Part shown: piece by piece, positions 7,589-14,854 of the stretch
How the letters are laid out: each line of letters starts with the position of its first letter
Numbering within the stretch: position 1 is the stretch's first letter
Source of the DNA: Lachnospiraceae bacterium
GTDB taxonomy: Bacteria > Bacillota > Clostridia > Lachnospirales > Lachnospiraceae
DNA length: 37,125 nt
Reading direction: 5' to 3'
Assembly: GCA_015056925.1 (NCBI GenBank)
Contig: SVFJ01000024.1
Coordinates: forward strand, 1-37,125
The notes under the pieces: model-generated
Database searches by the model: none
Seen by the model: only the letters and a program-made list of their open reading frames with translations
Told to the model about the DNA's origin: nothing
Made by a program: the position numbers and the translations under genes

Positions 7589-9265
7589 ATGAATAAGATT
7601 AAGAAATTATGGCTGGACAGAAGGAATCAATATGCCTATTTTAGATGGTTGATAAGCTATGCAAAGCCTTATTTGGGTCGTATTTCTTTAATGATGCTAA
7701 TCAGTTTGTTGAATACTGTTTTATCATTAGCTATGGTGCATATTTCAAAGGGCATTATAGACCGTGCAACAGCAGGAAGCAGTTTTCTTATGTTGGTTGC
7801 TTTGTACTTAGGGCTTACATTAATGGCGCAGGGAATTTCAGTTTTTTCAACTTTATTTTCCACCATGCTTAATGAAAAATTTTCGTTTGGTATTCGTAAG
7901 CAGTTGTATGAGAAGATTATTAATTCTCATTGGATAGATGTAAAGCGTTATCATACAGGTGATTTGATGACACGACTTACCAGTGACGCTACTAGTATTG
8001 CAGATGGTATAGTAACGGTTATTCCGAATATTATCCTTTTAGCAATAGAGTTGGTACTGGTATTTTTTACGTTATTTTACTATTCACCGATTTTAGCAGT
8101 ATTTGCATTGCTTGTGGCTCCTGTATCTGCATTATCTTCTTTTTGGCTTGGGAAGAAGCTCAAAAGGTTACAGATTAAGGTTCAGGAATCAGAGTCAAGA
8201 TATCGTTCCTTTATGCAGGAAAGCCTTGCTAATATTTTGGTCGTTAAGTCGTTTGCAAACGAAGAATATTCGGCAAACAGATTGACACAATTAAGAGACG
8301 AAAGATTTCATTGGGTATATAAGAAGACGAAGATGGGACAGATAAGTTCTACGTGTATGTCCCTTTCTTTTCAGGTAGGTTATATTGTAGCATTTGCATA
8401 TGGTGCATTACAGATTTCACGTAGTGTGATTACATATGGTACGATGACGGTCTTTTTAAATCTGGTGAATCGTGTGCAGGCACCCGTATTGATGCTGGCA
8501 CAGCAGATTCCGAAGGTGGTATCGGTACTGGCATCGGCAGGACGAATTATTGAGATTCAGAATATTCCGTTAGAGGAGAAGTTGCCAAAGCATATTGAAG
8601 CAACAGAAGTTGGCTTGAAGATGGAGAAGGTTTCTTTTGGCTATATGGAGAATGAAACTGTTCTGGAAGATGTTTCGTTAGAAGTGAAGCCAGGAGAGTT
8701 TGTAGCGATTATTGGTGAGTCGGGTATTGGTAAGACTACTTTGATTCGTTTGATTATGTCATTTATGAGCAATATACGTGGTACTATTAGCTTTTGTAAT
8801 AACAAAGGTGAGATAGAGAAAGCAAACGCTGGATCGAGAGAATATATTGCATATGTTCCGCAAGGGAATACCTTGTTTAGTGGTACGATAAGAGAGAATC
8901 TTCGCATGGGAAAGCTTGATGCTACAGAAGAGGAATATGTGGAAGCCTTGAAGCTGGCATCAGCATATGACTTTGTAATGGAGCTTCCTAATGGAATAGA
9001 TACGGTAATTGGTGAACGTGGTCATGGAATTTCAGAAGGACAGGCACAGAGACTTGCAATTGCAAGAGCATTCATCAGAAAAGCACCGTTCCTGATATTG
9101 GATGAAGCAACCTCTGCTTTGGATGAACAGACAGAGCTTAGGGTAATTCAAGGCTTACAGCAGTTAGAGCCTAAACCAACCTGTTTGATTATTACTCATC
9201 GTAAGAGTATTTTAAGCTGTTGCGATAGAGAGATTAAGATTGAAGATGGAAGAGTAAGTTTATAG
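7589..9265 (+). CDS. Lasso peptide ABC exporter (D protein)
   Basis: This 558-residue half-transporter has an ABC exporter membrane domain (residues about 20-320, six predicted helices) fused to a nucleotide-binding domain. Walker A is GESGIGKTT, the signature is ISEGQAQR rather than LSGGQ, Walker B is FLILDEATSALD, and the H-loop His is in ITHR. ISEGQ-type signatures are frequent in peptide exporters. There is no N-terminal C39 peptidase domain, as expected because leader removal belongs to B1/B2. It should act as a homodimer in the cytoplasmic membrane, exporting the mature lasso peptides and giving some self-protection. It follows B1 by 19 bases and ends at a bidirectional terminator shared with the converging cyclase gene. 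Confidence 0.88.
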   Translation: MNKIKKLWLDRRNQYAYFRWLISYAKPYLGRISLMMLISLLNTVLSLAMVHISKGIIDRATAGSSFLMLVALYLGLTLMAQGISVFSTLFSTMLNEKFSFGIRKQLYEKIINSHWIDVKRYHTGDLMTRLTSDATSIADGIVTVIPNIILLAIELVLVFFTLFYYSPILAVFALLVAPVSALSSFWLGKKLKRLQIKVQESESRYRSFMQESLANILVVKSFANEEYSANRLTQLRDERFHWVYKKTKMGQISSTCMSLSFQVGYIVAFAYGALQISRSVITYGTMTVFLNLVNRVQAPVLMLAQQIPKVVSVLASAGRIIEIQNIPLEEKLPKHIEATEVGLKMEKVSFGYMENETVLEDVSLEVKPGEFVAIIGESGIGKTTLIRLIMSFMSNIRGTISFCNNKGEIEKANAGSREYIAYVPQGNTLFSGTIRENLRMGKLDATEEEYVEALKLASAYDFVMELPNGIDTVIGERGHGISEGQAQRLAIARAFIRKAPFLILDEATSALDEQTELRVIQGLQQLEPKPTCLIITHRKSILSCCDREIKIEDGRVSL

Positions 9266-9274
9266 GTAAATAAG

Positions 9275-9306
9275 AACGCCGACTCGTTATGAGTCGGCGT
9301 TTTGTT
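9275..9306. terminator. Bidirectional terminator between exporter and cyclase
   Basis: AACGCCGACTC (9275-9285) pairs perfectly with GAGTCGGCGTT (9291-9301) around GTTAT, followed by TTGTT on the plus strand and TTCTTATTT on the minus strand. Confidence 0.87.
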
Positions 9307-9327
9307 ATGAATAGATACTTTTGTTTG

Positions 9328-11259
9328 TTAGAGTTCATCTATATACTCTTCTACAATTTCTTTCGTTTTATCAAGAACATTCTGTGCCATCGCGCAGATG
9401 TATAGACAGATAAAGATATTCTCATCTAATTCTTGAGTGGCGGATGTAGAATCTTGGTGGTTCAGCCATTCGTCTATTACATTAAAATCAAGATATTGTT
9501 TCCAATACTCACGATTAAGTTTCTTTACAATTTCTGTCTTCATTGGAACATAAATATCATTCCAATCGGAATCCTTCTTCGCACTATTTCTGCCAAAGTC
9601 ACATTTATAACATTGAGTGTAGAGTGAAGGTGGCATAATATCCTTAAAGGCTTCCCTGAAAATGTGTCGATGGGAGTTGCCTTTTAAGTATAGATAGCGC
9701 GGAATAGAAACTGCAAAATCAATAACCCGATAGTCAAGGTACGGAATAACATATCTAACACCGGAGTAAGCACCTTGTAATGAAATATTGTCTAATCTGT
9801 TGCGACTTCCTCCATTGAGAATGTGCATTTTAGGATCGTAAGCAAAGGAAACCGCATTCATATCTTTTTCGTTATATCGCTTAGCAAACTCTTTGTTTAA
9901 AAGATTTGTAGCTGCTATAGGTGAATGAAAAGGTTTTGTGATTTTTTGGTGAGTTTGTGTTAGGTTATGATAACAGTTTTTTAAAGTACGCAGTATTCGA
10001 TATTTAGAACCTGCTGAGGCTAACCACATCTGTCTAAAATAATGATAATATTCATGGTAATAGAATAGTTCATATGGATTGCAACGGTGACTGACCCCCT
10101 CATCTCCGCCATGGCCTGTAAATACAATCTTGGCACCGCTACGATTAACAAATTGGGAAGTGTGGGAAATTGTTAAGGTATTGACATAAGCAGGTAATAT
10201 ATATCGATAAACATCTATTTCGTTATAGTCGATATTGATATTAAGCTCCTGCATGGTTTTGTCGAGATTACTATCTGCATCTAATTCTTGCTTGATATTG
10301 GTATAATTGCAAGTTATATTTTCTTGTTTGCATATATCTTCAATGACCAAGCGTTCATCGTGCTCCACTAGGGGATATAATGCAGGATTAGGGGACCATG
10401 AGAAAAAAGTGCATTCATGACCTAGTCGATTAATTAAAATATCAATTACACCTGAGTCTAGACCACCAGATAGTTCAGCGCCGATATGGCAGGCGGTCGC
10501 ATCAATTCTTCTTTTAATTGAGTCAGTAATAAGCTGATTCAAGTGGGATTGGTACTTTGCTTCTGAAGAAAAACGTATTTTTTGTTTTCCAAGTTGCCAA
10601 TAGGTATGTTTTTCTAATGTAAGTTTATGATCTTTACAGTACAAGTTTATATATCCGCCCGGTTTAACACAAAAGACATTGGAATATTCAGTCTTTTCGG
10701 GACTAATATTGGAATATCCGGATACTGTTTTAAAAATCCAATCAGCATCTATTTTAATGTCTGATTGAAGGAGTGAGGTGATACCGCGGATATCTGTGGA
10801 AAATACAACAAATTCGTTATCAGCATAATAAAATAATGGTCTAATCCCCATATGGTCGCGAAAAATGGTCAAGGTGTTGTCTGTCTCGTTGTATATGGCA
10901 CCACAGAAGTCGCCGTTTATATTTTTTACGCTATCTATTCCATAATTTTCTATACAGTATAGGAGTAATTCCTCGTCAGAAAAAGTTTGTGATAGTTGAT
11001 ATTCATTCAATAACTCATCTCTATTGTATATGAGTGCATCTATAACTGCATATTTGAATGATGTATGAAGAATAAGATTGGCTGGTGCAGGACTTCTTGA
11101 TATGTCCTCATAGCAACAGCCTAACATAAAGTTTCTTTTTTTATATATGTCGCATCCATCTCTGCCGTAAGCCTGATTCCATAATTTCAAGGAAGATGTA
11201 TTTATTATTTGTTTCTTTGTGTTAGAATTTAACTGTAAATATCCAAAAATTCCACTCAT
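9328..11259 (-). CDS. Lasso peptide cyclase (asparagine-synthetase-like), copy 2
   Basis: This 643-residue protein has an N-terminal class II glutaminase-like domain and a C-terminal asparagine synthetase domain with the ATP-binding SGGLDS loop (about 264-269). It begins MSGIFGY: the Cys2 nucleophile of true glutamine-dependent asparagine synthetases is replaced by Ser, as in lasso cyclases. It should adenylate a Glu or Asp side chain of the core and close the isopeptide bond to the new N-terminal amine. The ATG at 11259 is chosen because the family starts at this point; an in-frame GTG 15 bases upstream is less likely. It lies just downstream of precursor A1, past that gene's terminator, so its expression depends on read-through or an unseen promoter. 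Confidence 0.86.
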   Translation of the reverse strand: MSGIFGYLQLNSNTKKQIINTSSLKLWNQAYGRDGCDIYKKRNFMLGCCYEDISRSPAPANLILHTSFKYAVIDALIYNRDELLNEYQLSQTFSDEELLLYCIENYGIDSVKNINGDFCGAIYNETDNTLTIFRDHMGIRPLFYYADNEFVVFSTDIRGITSLLQSDIKIDADWIFKTVSGYSNISPEKTEYSNVFCVKPGGYINLYCKDHKLTLEKHTYWQLGKQKIRFSSEAKYQSHLNQLITDSIKRRIDATACHIGAELSGGLDSGVIDILINRLGHECTFFSWSPNPALYPLVEHDERLVIEDICKQENITCNYTNIKQELDADSNLDKTMQELNINIDYNEIDVYRYILPAYVNTLTISHTSQFVNRSGAKIVFTGHGGDEGVSHRCNPYELFYYHEYYHYFRQMWLASAGSKYRILRTLKNCYHNLTQTHQKITKPFHSPIAATNLLNKEFAKRYNEKDMNAVSFAYDPKMHILNGGSRNRLDNISLQGAYSGVRYVIPYLDYRVIDFAVSIPRYLYLKGNSHRHIFREAFKDIMPPSLYTQCYKCDFGRNSAKKDSDWNDIYVPMKTEIVKKLNREYWKQYLDFNVIDEWLNHQDSTSATQELDENIFICLYICAMAQNVLDKTKEIVEEYIDEL

Positions 11260-11293
11260 CACATAAGGCCTCACTTATATATAGCATTGCGTG

Positions 11294-11330
11294 AAAAAAG
11301 GTCCTTATCAAATGTAGACTGACAAGGACC
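11294..11330 (-). terminator. Terminator after precursor A1, before cyclase 2
   Basis: Read on the minus strand, GGTCCTTGTCA (11330-11320) pairs with TGATAAGGACC (11310-11300), with one wobble, followed by six T. Placed between precursor and cyclase, it would keep precursor mRNA in excess. Confidence 0.82.
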
Positions 11331-11347
11331 CTTATTTAATGTTCTAA

Positions 11348-11470
11348 TTATGATATATCATTTGTACCATCTTTAAATAAAACGAAAGATTCAAACTCGA
11401 CGTCAATCCAACCATTTTCAGTCTCGTTAATATTCAATTCCTCAATCGCAGGTGTTGTCCACTGTTTCAT
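11348..11470 (-). CDS. Lasso precursor peptide A1 (40 aa)
   Basis: This 40-residue ORF begins at an ATG seven bases after GGGAGG. Its first 17 residues, MKQWTTPAIEELNINET, match precursor A2 at 14 of 17 positions, while the rest differs, which is the leader/core pattern of a ribosomal peptide. Trp4-x-x-Pro7 and Leu12 are candidate B1-binding residues, like YxxP...L in other Firmicute lasso leaders. The Thr typical of the leader end is T17. If the core starts at Gly20, Glu27 is core residue 8 and could close an eight-residue ring; starting at Asn19 makes Glu25 residue 7 or Glu27 residue 9. The tail holds FVLFKDGT and ends in Asp-Ile-Ser, so the last residue is a possible kinase target. The core is strongly acidic. 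It is followed by its own terminator and then cyclase 2. Confidence 0.85.
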   Translation of the reverse strand: MKQWTTPAIEELNINETENGWIDVEFESFVLFKDGTNDIS

Positions 11471-11505
11471 TATAAATACCTCCCTTAAATAAAACTTGCT
11501 CTTAC

Positions 11506-11534
11506 ACCTTAGCTTGTTTCTCGGGAAAGGTCAA
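11506..11534 (-). promoter_or_regulatory. Weak predicted promoter of precursor A1
   Basis: On the minus strand TTGACC (11534-11529), a 17-base spacer and TAAGGT (11511-11506). The -35 is good and the -10 matches only half the consensus; it lies after the A2 terminator. Confidence 0.35.
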
Positions 11535-11567
11535 TAATTCTAACAAGAATGATAGAATTAATGTAAC

Positions 11568-11588
11568 AAAAAAGGAGCTTGCGCTCCT
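11568..11588 (-). terminator. Terminator after precursor A2
   Basis: On the minus strand AGGAGC-GCAA-GCTCCT (11588-11573) is followed by a T run ending near 11568. It ends the A2 message about 100 bases before the A1 start. Confidence 0.85.
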
Positions 11589-11604
11589 ATTTGTGTAAGC
11601 CTGC

Positions 11605-11748
11605 TTAGCTAATTGAATCTTCACCGAACCATCCAGAAATCTCGCCATCTCCAAGATAACCGCCGTCCCACTTTGGCTCGATATGCCAATTGTGAGCAGT
11701 CTCATTGATATTCAGTTCTTCAATTACAGGTGTTTCCCACTTTTTCAT
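11605..11748 (-). CDS. Lasso precursor peptide A2 (47 aa)
   Basis: This 47-residue ORF has the leader MKKWETPVIEELNINET, nearly identical to that of A1, followed by a quite different core of about 28 residues rich in Gly, Trp and acidic residues (NWHIEPKWDGG and onward). If the core starts at Asn20, Asp28 is core residue 9 and would give a nine-residue macrolactam; starting at Trp21 gives eight. Starting at His19, with Thr17 in the usual second-to-last leader place, leaves no acid at positions 7-9. It ends Glu-Asp-Ser-Ile-Ser, sharing a C-terminal Ser with A1. A strong promoter lies about 40 bases upstream and a terminator just downstream, so it is an independent unit. The gene lies between cyclase 1 and precursor A1. 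Confidence 0.85.
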   Translation of the reverse strand: MKKWETPVIEELNINETAHNWHIEPKWDGGYLGDGEISGWFGEDSIS

Positions 11749-11784
11749 ACACATTTCCCTCTCTCTCAACTCTTTTACTCGTAC

Positions 11785-11813
11785 AGTATAGAATGAAATA
11801 GAGATTATGTAAA
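11785..11813 (-). promoter_or_regulatory. Strong predicted promoter of precursor A2
   Basis: On the minus strand TTTACA (11813-11808), a 17-base spacer and TATACT (11790-11785) lie about 37 bases before the A2 start codon, within the gap after cyclase 1. Confidence 0.75.
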
Positions 11814-11897
11814 CAAATCTAACATAATTGATAGAAATAAAGGCTCAATTCAATTATTATAGTAATAATAAATAGTTTTTGTGGCATATTAAACCTG

Positions 11898-13823
11898 TTA
11901 TTGGTTATTATTAATAAAGAAAGAGAGTATATAAGCAGTGCTTAAGTATACTTGTGTATTGATATCCAATGCTTTAAAGGAAAAATTCTCGCTATTAACA
12001 AAAGATAATATCTGTTCTATATCCAGATAGGTAAGCATGGCGGGGGTGTCTATGGTATCTATATAGGATTTACTAAGCATATTCCAATCACGAGTAATGC
12101 GGATTGCCCAGTCATCGTTCTGAATACCGTGTCTGTCCCAGTTTTCTAGGATATAGGATGGAAGCATATCTTTCATGTTTTCTCGAATCAGCCATTTGGT
12201 AGTTCCTTGATATGCAAAGTATTCATATGGCATATGATAGCAGAAGCTTAAAATACGAATATCCTTTGTAGGGTCACGTAAAACAATACCATGCTTCAGG
12301 CCAATCTTTGTTTCCCATTCCCCCATGTAGGTGCAGCCCATCAGCTGGATTAGCTGTTGGCGGTATTGCGCCTGAGTGTTTGGGAGGCCAGAGAAGGCAT
12401 ACATATTTCCTTGGTCAAAGCGTTCTTTAAGAGGATATACTTTTTTAAAGGATTCGCTTAGAAAAGGATGAAGGAGTTCGTAATTCTGTTCATGCGTGGT
12501 TACTTTATGCTGCTTACGTATCTTATGCAGGTACATAAGATAAGAAGGTATAAATTTCTTCTTTGGAATGCTCATATGCTCTGCAAAGTGTGTTAAGCAT
12601 TTGAAAAGAGAATGAAATTTTCTATTACAATATAAGTCATAAAATATAGGGTCGATGTTACCATAGGATATCGTAGAATTACCGAATTGTCCTGAGAGAA
12701 CGACTCGGCAATCTGCCTTTGTGGCTTTATCATAAATTTCGTTTAAGTTAGGATAATTAACAAAGGCTTTATACGGAATTTCCAGAGTTTGTAGCCCATC
12801 AGGTATGCTCTCCATTGCATTTTTTCCTTCGTTGCATAGGAAGTGTGGAAGGATATTGGGATGCATTGCAACAATTGCTTTGACATCTTGGGTTTCATCA
12901 TATATTTTATGTCTGTTATTTTCGGCAACTTTTTCATATGGAACGTAAGTGTATGCGTATAGGCTTTTGGATTGGGTAGCTAATAAGTCAGCAGCAATCG
13001 TCCCCACAGAAGAAGAGTCAAGCCCACTGCTTAGAGCAATACCGACCTCCTGATTGGTATGAATCGCATCTGATACACAGTTTGTTAACAGCTTACGAAA
13101 ATAAGTACCATATTCTTCAGCAGTTTTGCACGTACAATCCTTAAGAGTTTCCGCAGGAGTCCAATAGGAGCGTTGTGTAATCTGTTGCTGGGTAATGGTA
13201 AGTATGGTTGCCTGTGGCAGCTTATATACCCCTTTGTAAGGTGTTTCGGGAACAACAACAGTGGGGATTAATGATGGTGCCGCAAGGTAATCCATACAAT
13301 ACATTTCATTAAGAGTAATCTCAGGATGAAGCTCCAGAATAGGAGTAATTAAGGTCGAAAAGGAGACCTGGTCCTTGCACGGGTAGTAATATAGGCAACG
13401 TGCGGAGACCTGGTCATTGGCAAGATATAAGGTTTTTGTATTTTCTTCCCAGACTGCAAGCGTAAAAAGTCCACGGAAATGCTTTACACAGTCAATTCCC
13501 CATTTTAAGTATGCAATATATACGAGACGTCCATCAGGTATGTTAACATCATGAATGGATAGAGCATCCATTAATTCCAATCGGTTATCTAAAATACAGT
13601 CAGTGGTAAGAATTAGATTTCGCTCATAATCAATGATAGGTAGCTGTTCGTTTACAGCCTCATTTGTAATATATTGAATGCCACAGCCCATATAGCAATT
13701 ATAGAACTGCCTTGATTGGTAGCTATCGATTTTGCATTGCTTTTGGTAAGGTGCTTGCATGATAGTACCTACATTGCTATTAAGATTATTGTTATAAGAA
13801 AGAGTTCCCCATATAGCAGACAT
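11898..13823 (-). CDS. Lasso peptide cyclase (asparagine-synthetase-like), copy 1
   Basis: This 641-residue protein is a second, clearly different asparagine-synthetase-like cyclase. It starts MSAIWGT, again lacking Cys2, so it cannot use glutamine in the normal way. The synthetase domain has SSGLDS (about 265-270) as its pyrophosphate-binding loop. Beyond motifs it differs widely from cyclase 2, so the pair is not a recent duplication. Start choice: ATG at 13823 has GGGGAGGA seven bases before it; the longer frame to 13865 would cross the promoter. It is first on the minus strand, directly upstream of precursor A2, which makes A2 its natural partner. No clear terminator follows it before the A2 promoter. 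Confidence 0.86.
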   Translation of the reverse strand: MSAIWGTLSYNNNLNSNVGTIMQAPYQKQCKIDSYQSRQFYNCYMGCGIQYITNEAVNEQLPIIDYERNLILTTDCILDNRLELMDALSIHDVNIPDGRLVYIAYLKWGIDCVKHFRGLFTLAVWEENTKTLYLANDQVSARCLYYYPCKDQVSFSTLITPILELHPEITLNEMYCMDYLAAPSLIPTVVVPETPYKGVYKLPQATILTITQQQITQRSYWTPAETLKDCTCKTAEEYGTYFRKLLTNCVSDAIHTNQEVGIALSSGLDSSSVGTIAADLLATQSKSLYAYTYVPYEKVAENNRHKIYDETQDVKAIVAMHPNILPHFLCNEGKNAMESIPDGLQTLEIPYKAFVNYPNLNEIYDKATKADCRVVLSGQFGNSTISYGNIDPIFYDLYCNRKFHSLFKCLTHFAEHMSIPKKKFIPSYLMYLHKIRKQHKVTTHEQNYELLHPFLSESFKKVYPLKERFDQGNMYAFSGLPNTQAQYRQQLIQLMGCTYMGEWETKIGLKHGIVLRDPTKDIRILSFCYHMPYEYFAYQGTTKWLIRENMKDMLPSYILENWDRHGIQNDDWAIRITRDWNMLSKSYIDTIDTPAMLTYLDIEQILSFVNSENFSFKALDINTQVYLSTAYILSFFINNNQ

Positions 13824-13836
13824 TTTGTTCCTCCCC

Positions 13837-13884
13837 TTGTTTTTTTTCTGTGATGATGATACCATACTAGAAGTATTTGAGCAA
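13837..13884. promoter_or_regulatory. Overlapping divergent promoters for cyclase 1 and kinase
   Basis: Minus strand: TTGCTC (13884-13879), 17 bases, TATCAT (13861-13856), leading to cyclase 1. Plus strand: TTGTTT (13837-13842), 17 bases, TACCAT (13860-13865), leading to the kinase. The two -10 elements share bases, so the promoters should compete or be controlled together. Confidence 0.5.
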
Positions 13885-13911
13885 CAAATGATAAGGCTGG
13901 AGGATTGGAAG

Positions 13912-14817
13912 TTGTACTATTATTTATTATTTGGAATGATTATTGAATCAGATATAGATTTTCCGCAGCTGGTTAAGGCGGAGAAAACAGAGGCTGATAT
14001 TGTGATTAAATCGGGAACGATGCCAAAAGAGTTATATGACTATGAAAAAGAGTGTGGAAGTAGTTTAGGGAATAAAATAAGCTGGTTGATTAACACATAT
14101 TGTTATTTGTATGTAGAAAATGGAAGTGTTATCACATATGAGTTAAAGGAAAAAGGAACCTTAAGTATGGTTCGCAATTACCTCATGGGCTGGGGGATAT
14201 CTATGCTAGGTTTACAAAGAGGAATCAATGCTATGCATTGTTCGGTAGTAGCGTCAGATAAAGGAGCAATCTTAATTTCGGGAGAAAGTGGAAGTGGTAA
14301 GTCGACACTAACCAATATGTTCTTAGATAAGGGCTGGAAGCTTATGGCGGATGATATGGCATATGTTCAGACGAAGGATAGTGGAGATGTTATGGTATAT
14401 CCGGCGTTTCCGCATCAGAAGCTTTGCCGAGATGCGGCACTTAGGAAGGGATATGATTTGGACGAGCTGATTTATCTTGGAGAGGATAAGGACAAGTTCT
14501 TTGTTCCGTATAAGGGTGAATTTGTGTTGCATGAAATGCCGGTTAAGGCGCTTATTATATTAGGACGTCATAAGGGGGATGAAGTGGTAACAGAGGAAGC
14601 GCAAGGATTTAATAAGTTCCTAGGGTGTGTTAATAATTTGTTTTTGAGACATATACTCGGACAGGAAAGATATTCAGGTATTCCGGCAAGAGAAAGCTTT
14701 CGTATGGCTGAAGGTATCAGAGTATTTCGGATAGTGCGTCCGGTAGAGGGAGACACCTTACAAGAAGTAACACAAAAGGCAATGACAATTGTAGAAGATA
14801 TTGTGAAGGATATGTAA
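13912..14817 (+). CDS. HprK-like lasso precursor kinase
   Basis: This protein of about 301 residues belongs to the HPr kinase-like P-loop family found in lasso clusters. It has Walker A GESGSGKST and the downstream acidic pair in MADDMAYV, which in HprK-type enzymes binds Mg and nucleotide. The N-terminal half has the LYYYLLFGMIIESDIDFPQL opening typical of these cluster kinases. In paeninodin-type clusters such a kinase phosphorylates the C-terminal Ser of the precursor; both precursors here end in Ser. TTG at 13912 has GGAGG eight bases upstream and fits the family N-terminus; ATG at 13888 is an alternative with a poor ribosome site. True HPr kinase is unlikely given length and context. It is transcribed away from cyclase 1. 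Confidence 0.83.
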   Translation: MYYYLLFGMIIESDIDFPQLVKAEKTEADIVIKSGTMPKELYDYEKECGSSLGNKISWLINTYCYLYVENGSVITYELKEKGTLSMVRNYLMGWGISMLGLQRGINAMHCSVVASDKGAILISGESGSGKSTLTNMFLDKGWKLMADDMAYVQTKDSGDVMVYPAFPHQKLCRDAALRKGYDLDELIYLGEDKDKFFVPYKGEFVLHEMPVKALIILGRHKGDEVVTEEAQGFNKFLGCVNNLFLRHILGQERYSGIPARESFRMAEGIRVFRIVRPVEGDTLQEVTQKAMTIVEDIVKDM

Positions 14818-14821
14818 TAAA

Positions 14822-14854
14822 AGGCACAGGCTCATGAGAGTCTGTGCTTTATTT
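14822..14854. terminator. Bidirectional terminator between kinase and sensor kinase
   Basis: GCACAGGCTC (14824-14833) pairs with GAGTCTGTGC (14838-14847), one wobble, around ATGA, followed by TTTATTT. The two flanking genes converge here. Confidence 0.82.

Noticed and set aside
7589-9265. Bacteriocin exporter with C39 peptidase domain
   Set aside because: The protein starts directly with the membrane domain and has no N-terminal Cys/His peptidase.
11502-11705. A 67-residue minus-strand frame overlapping precursor A2
   Set aside because: It lies in another frame of A2, runs through the A2 terminator, lacks a ribosome site, and the A2 frame has the conserved leader.
9328-13823. Housekeeping asparagine synthetase AsnB genes
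   Set aside because: Both proteins lack the Cys2 nucleophile and lie beside lasso B1/B2/D genes and precursors, so they are lasso cyclases.
13825-14817. Catabolite-control HPr kinase, or a start at 13825
   Set aside because: Its length and N-terminus fit cluster kinases and it is inside the lasso cluster. The 13825 start would lie within the promoter region.
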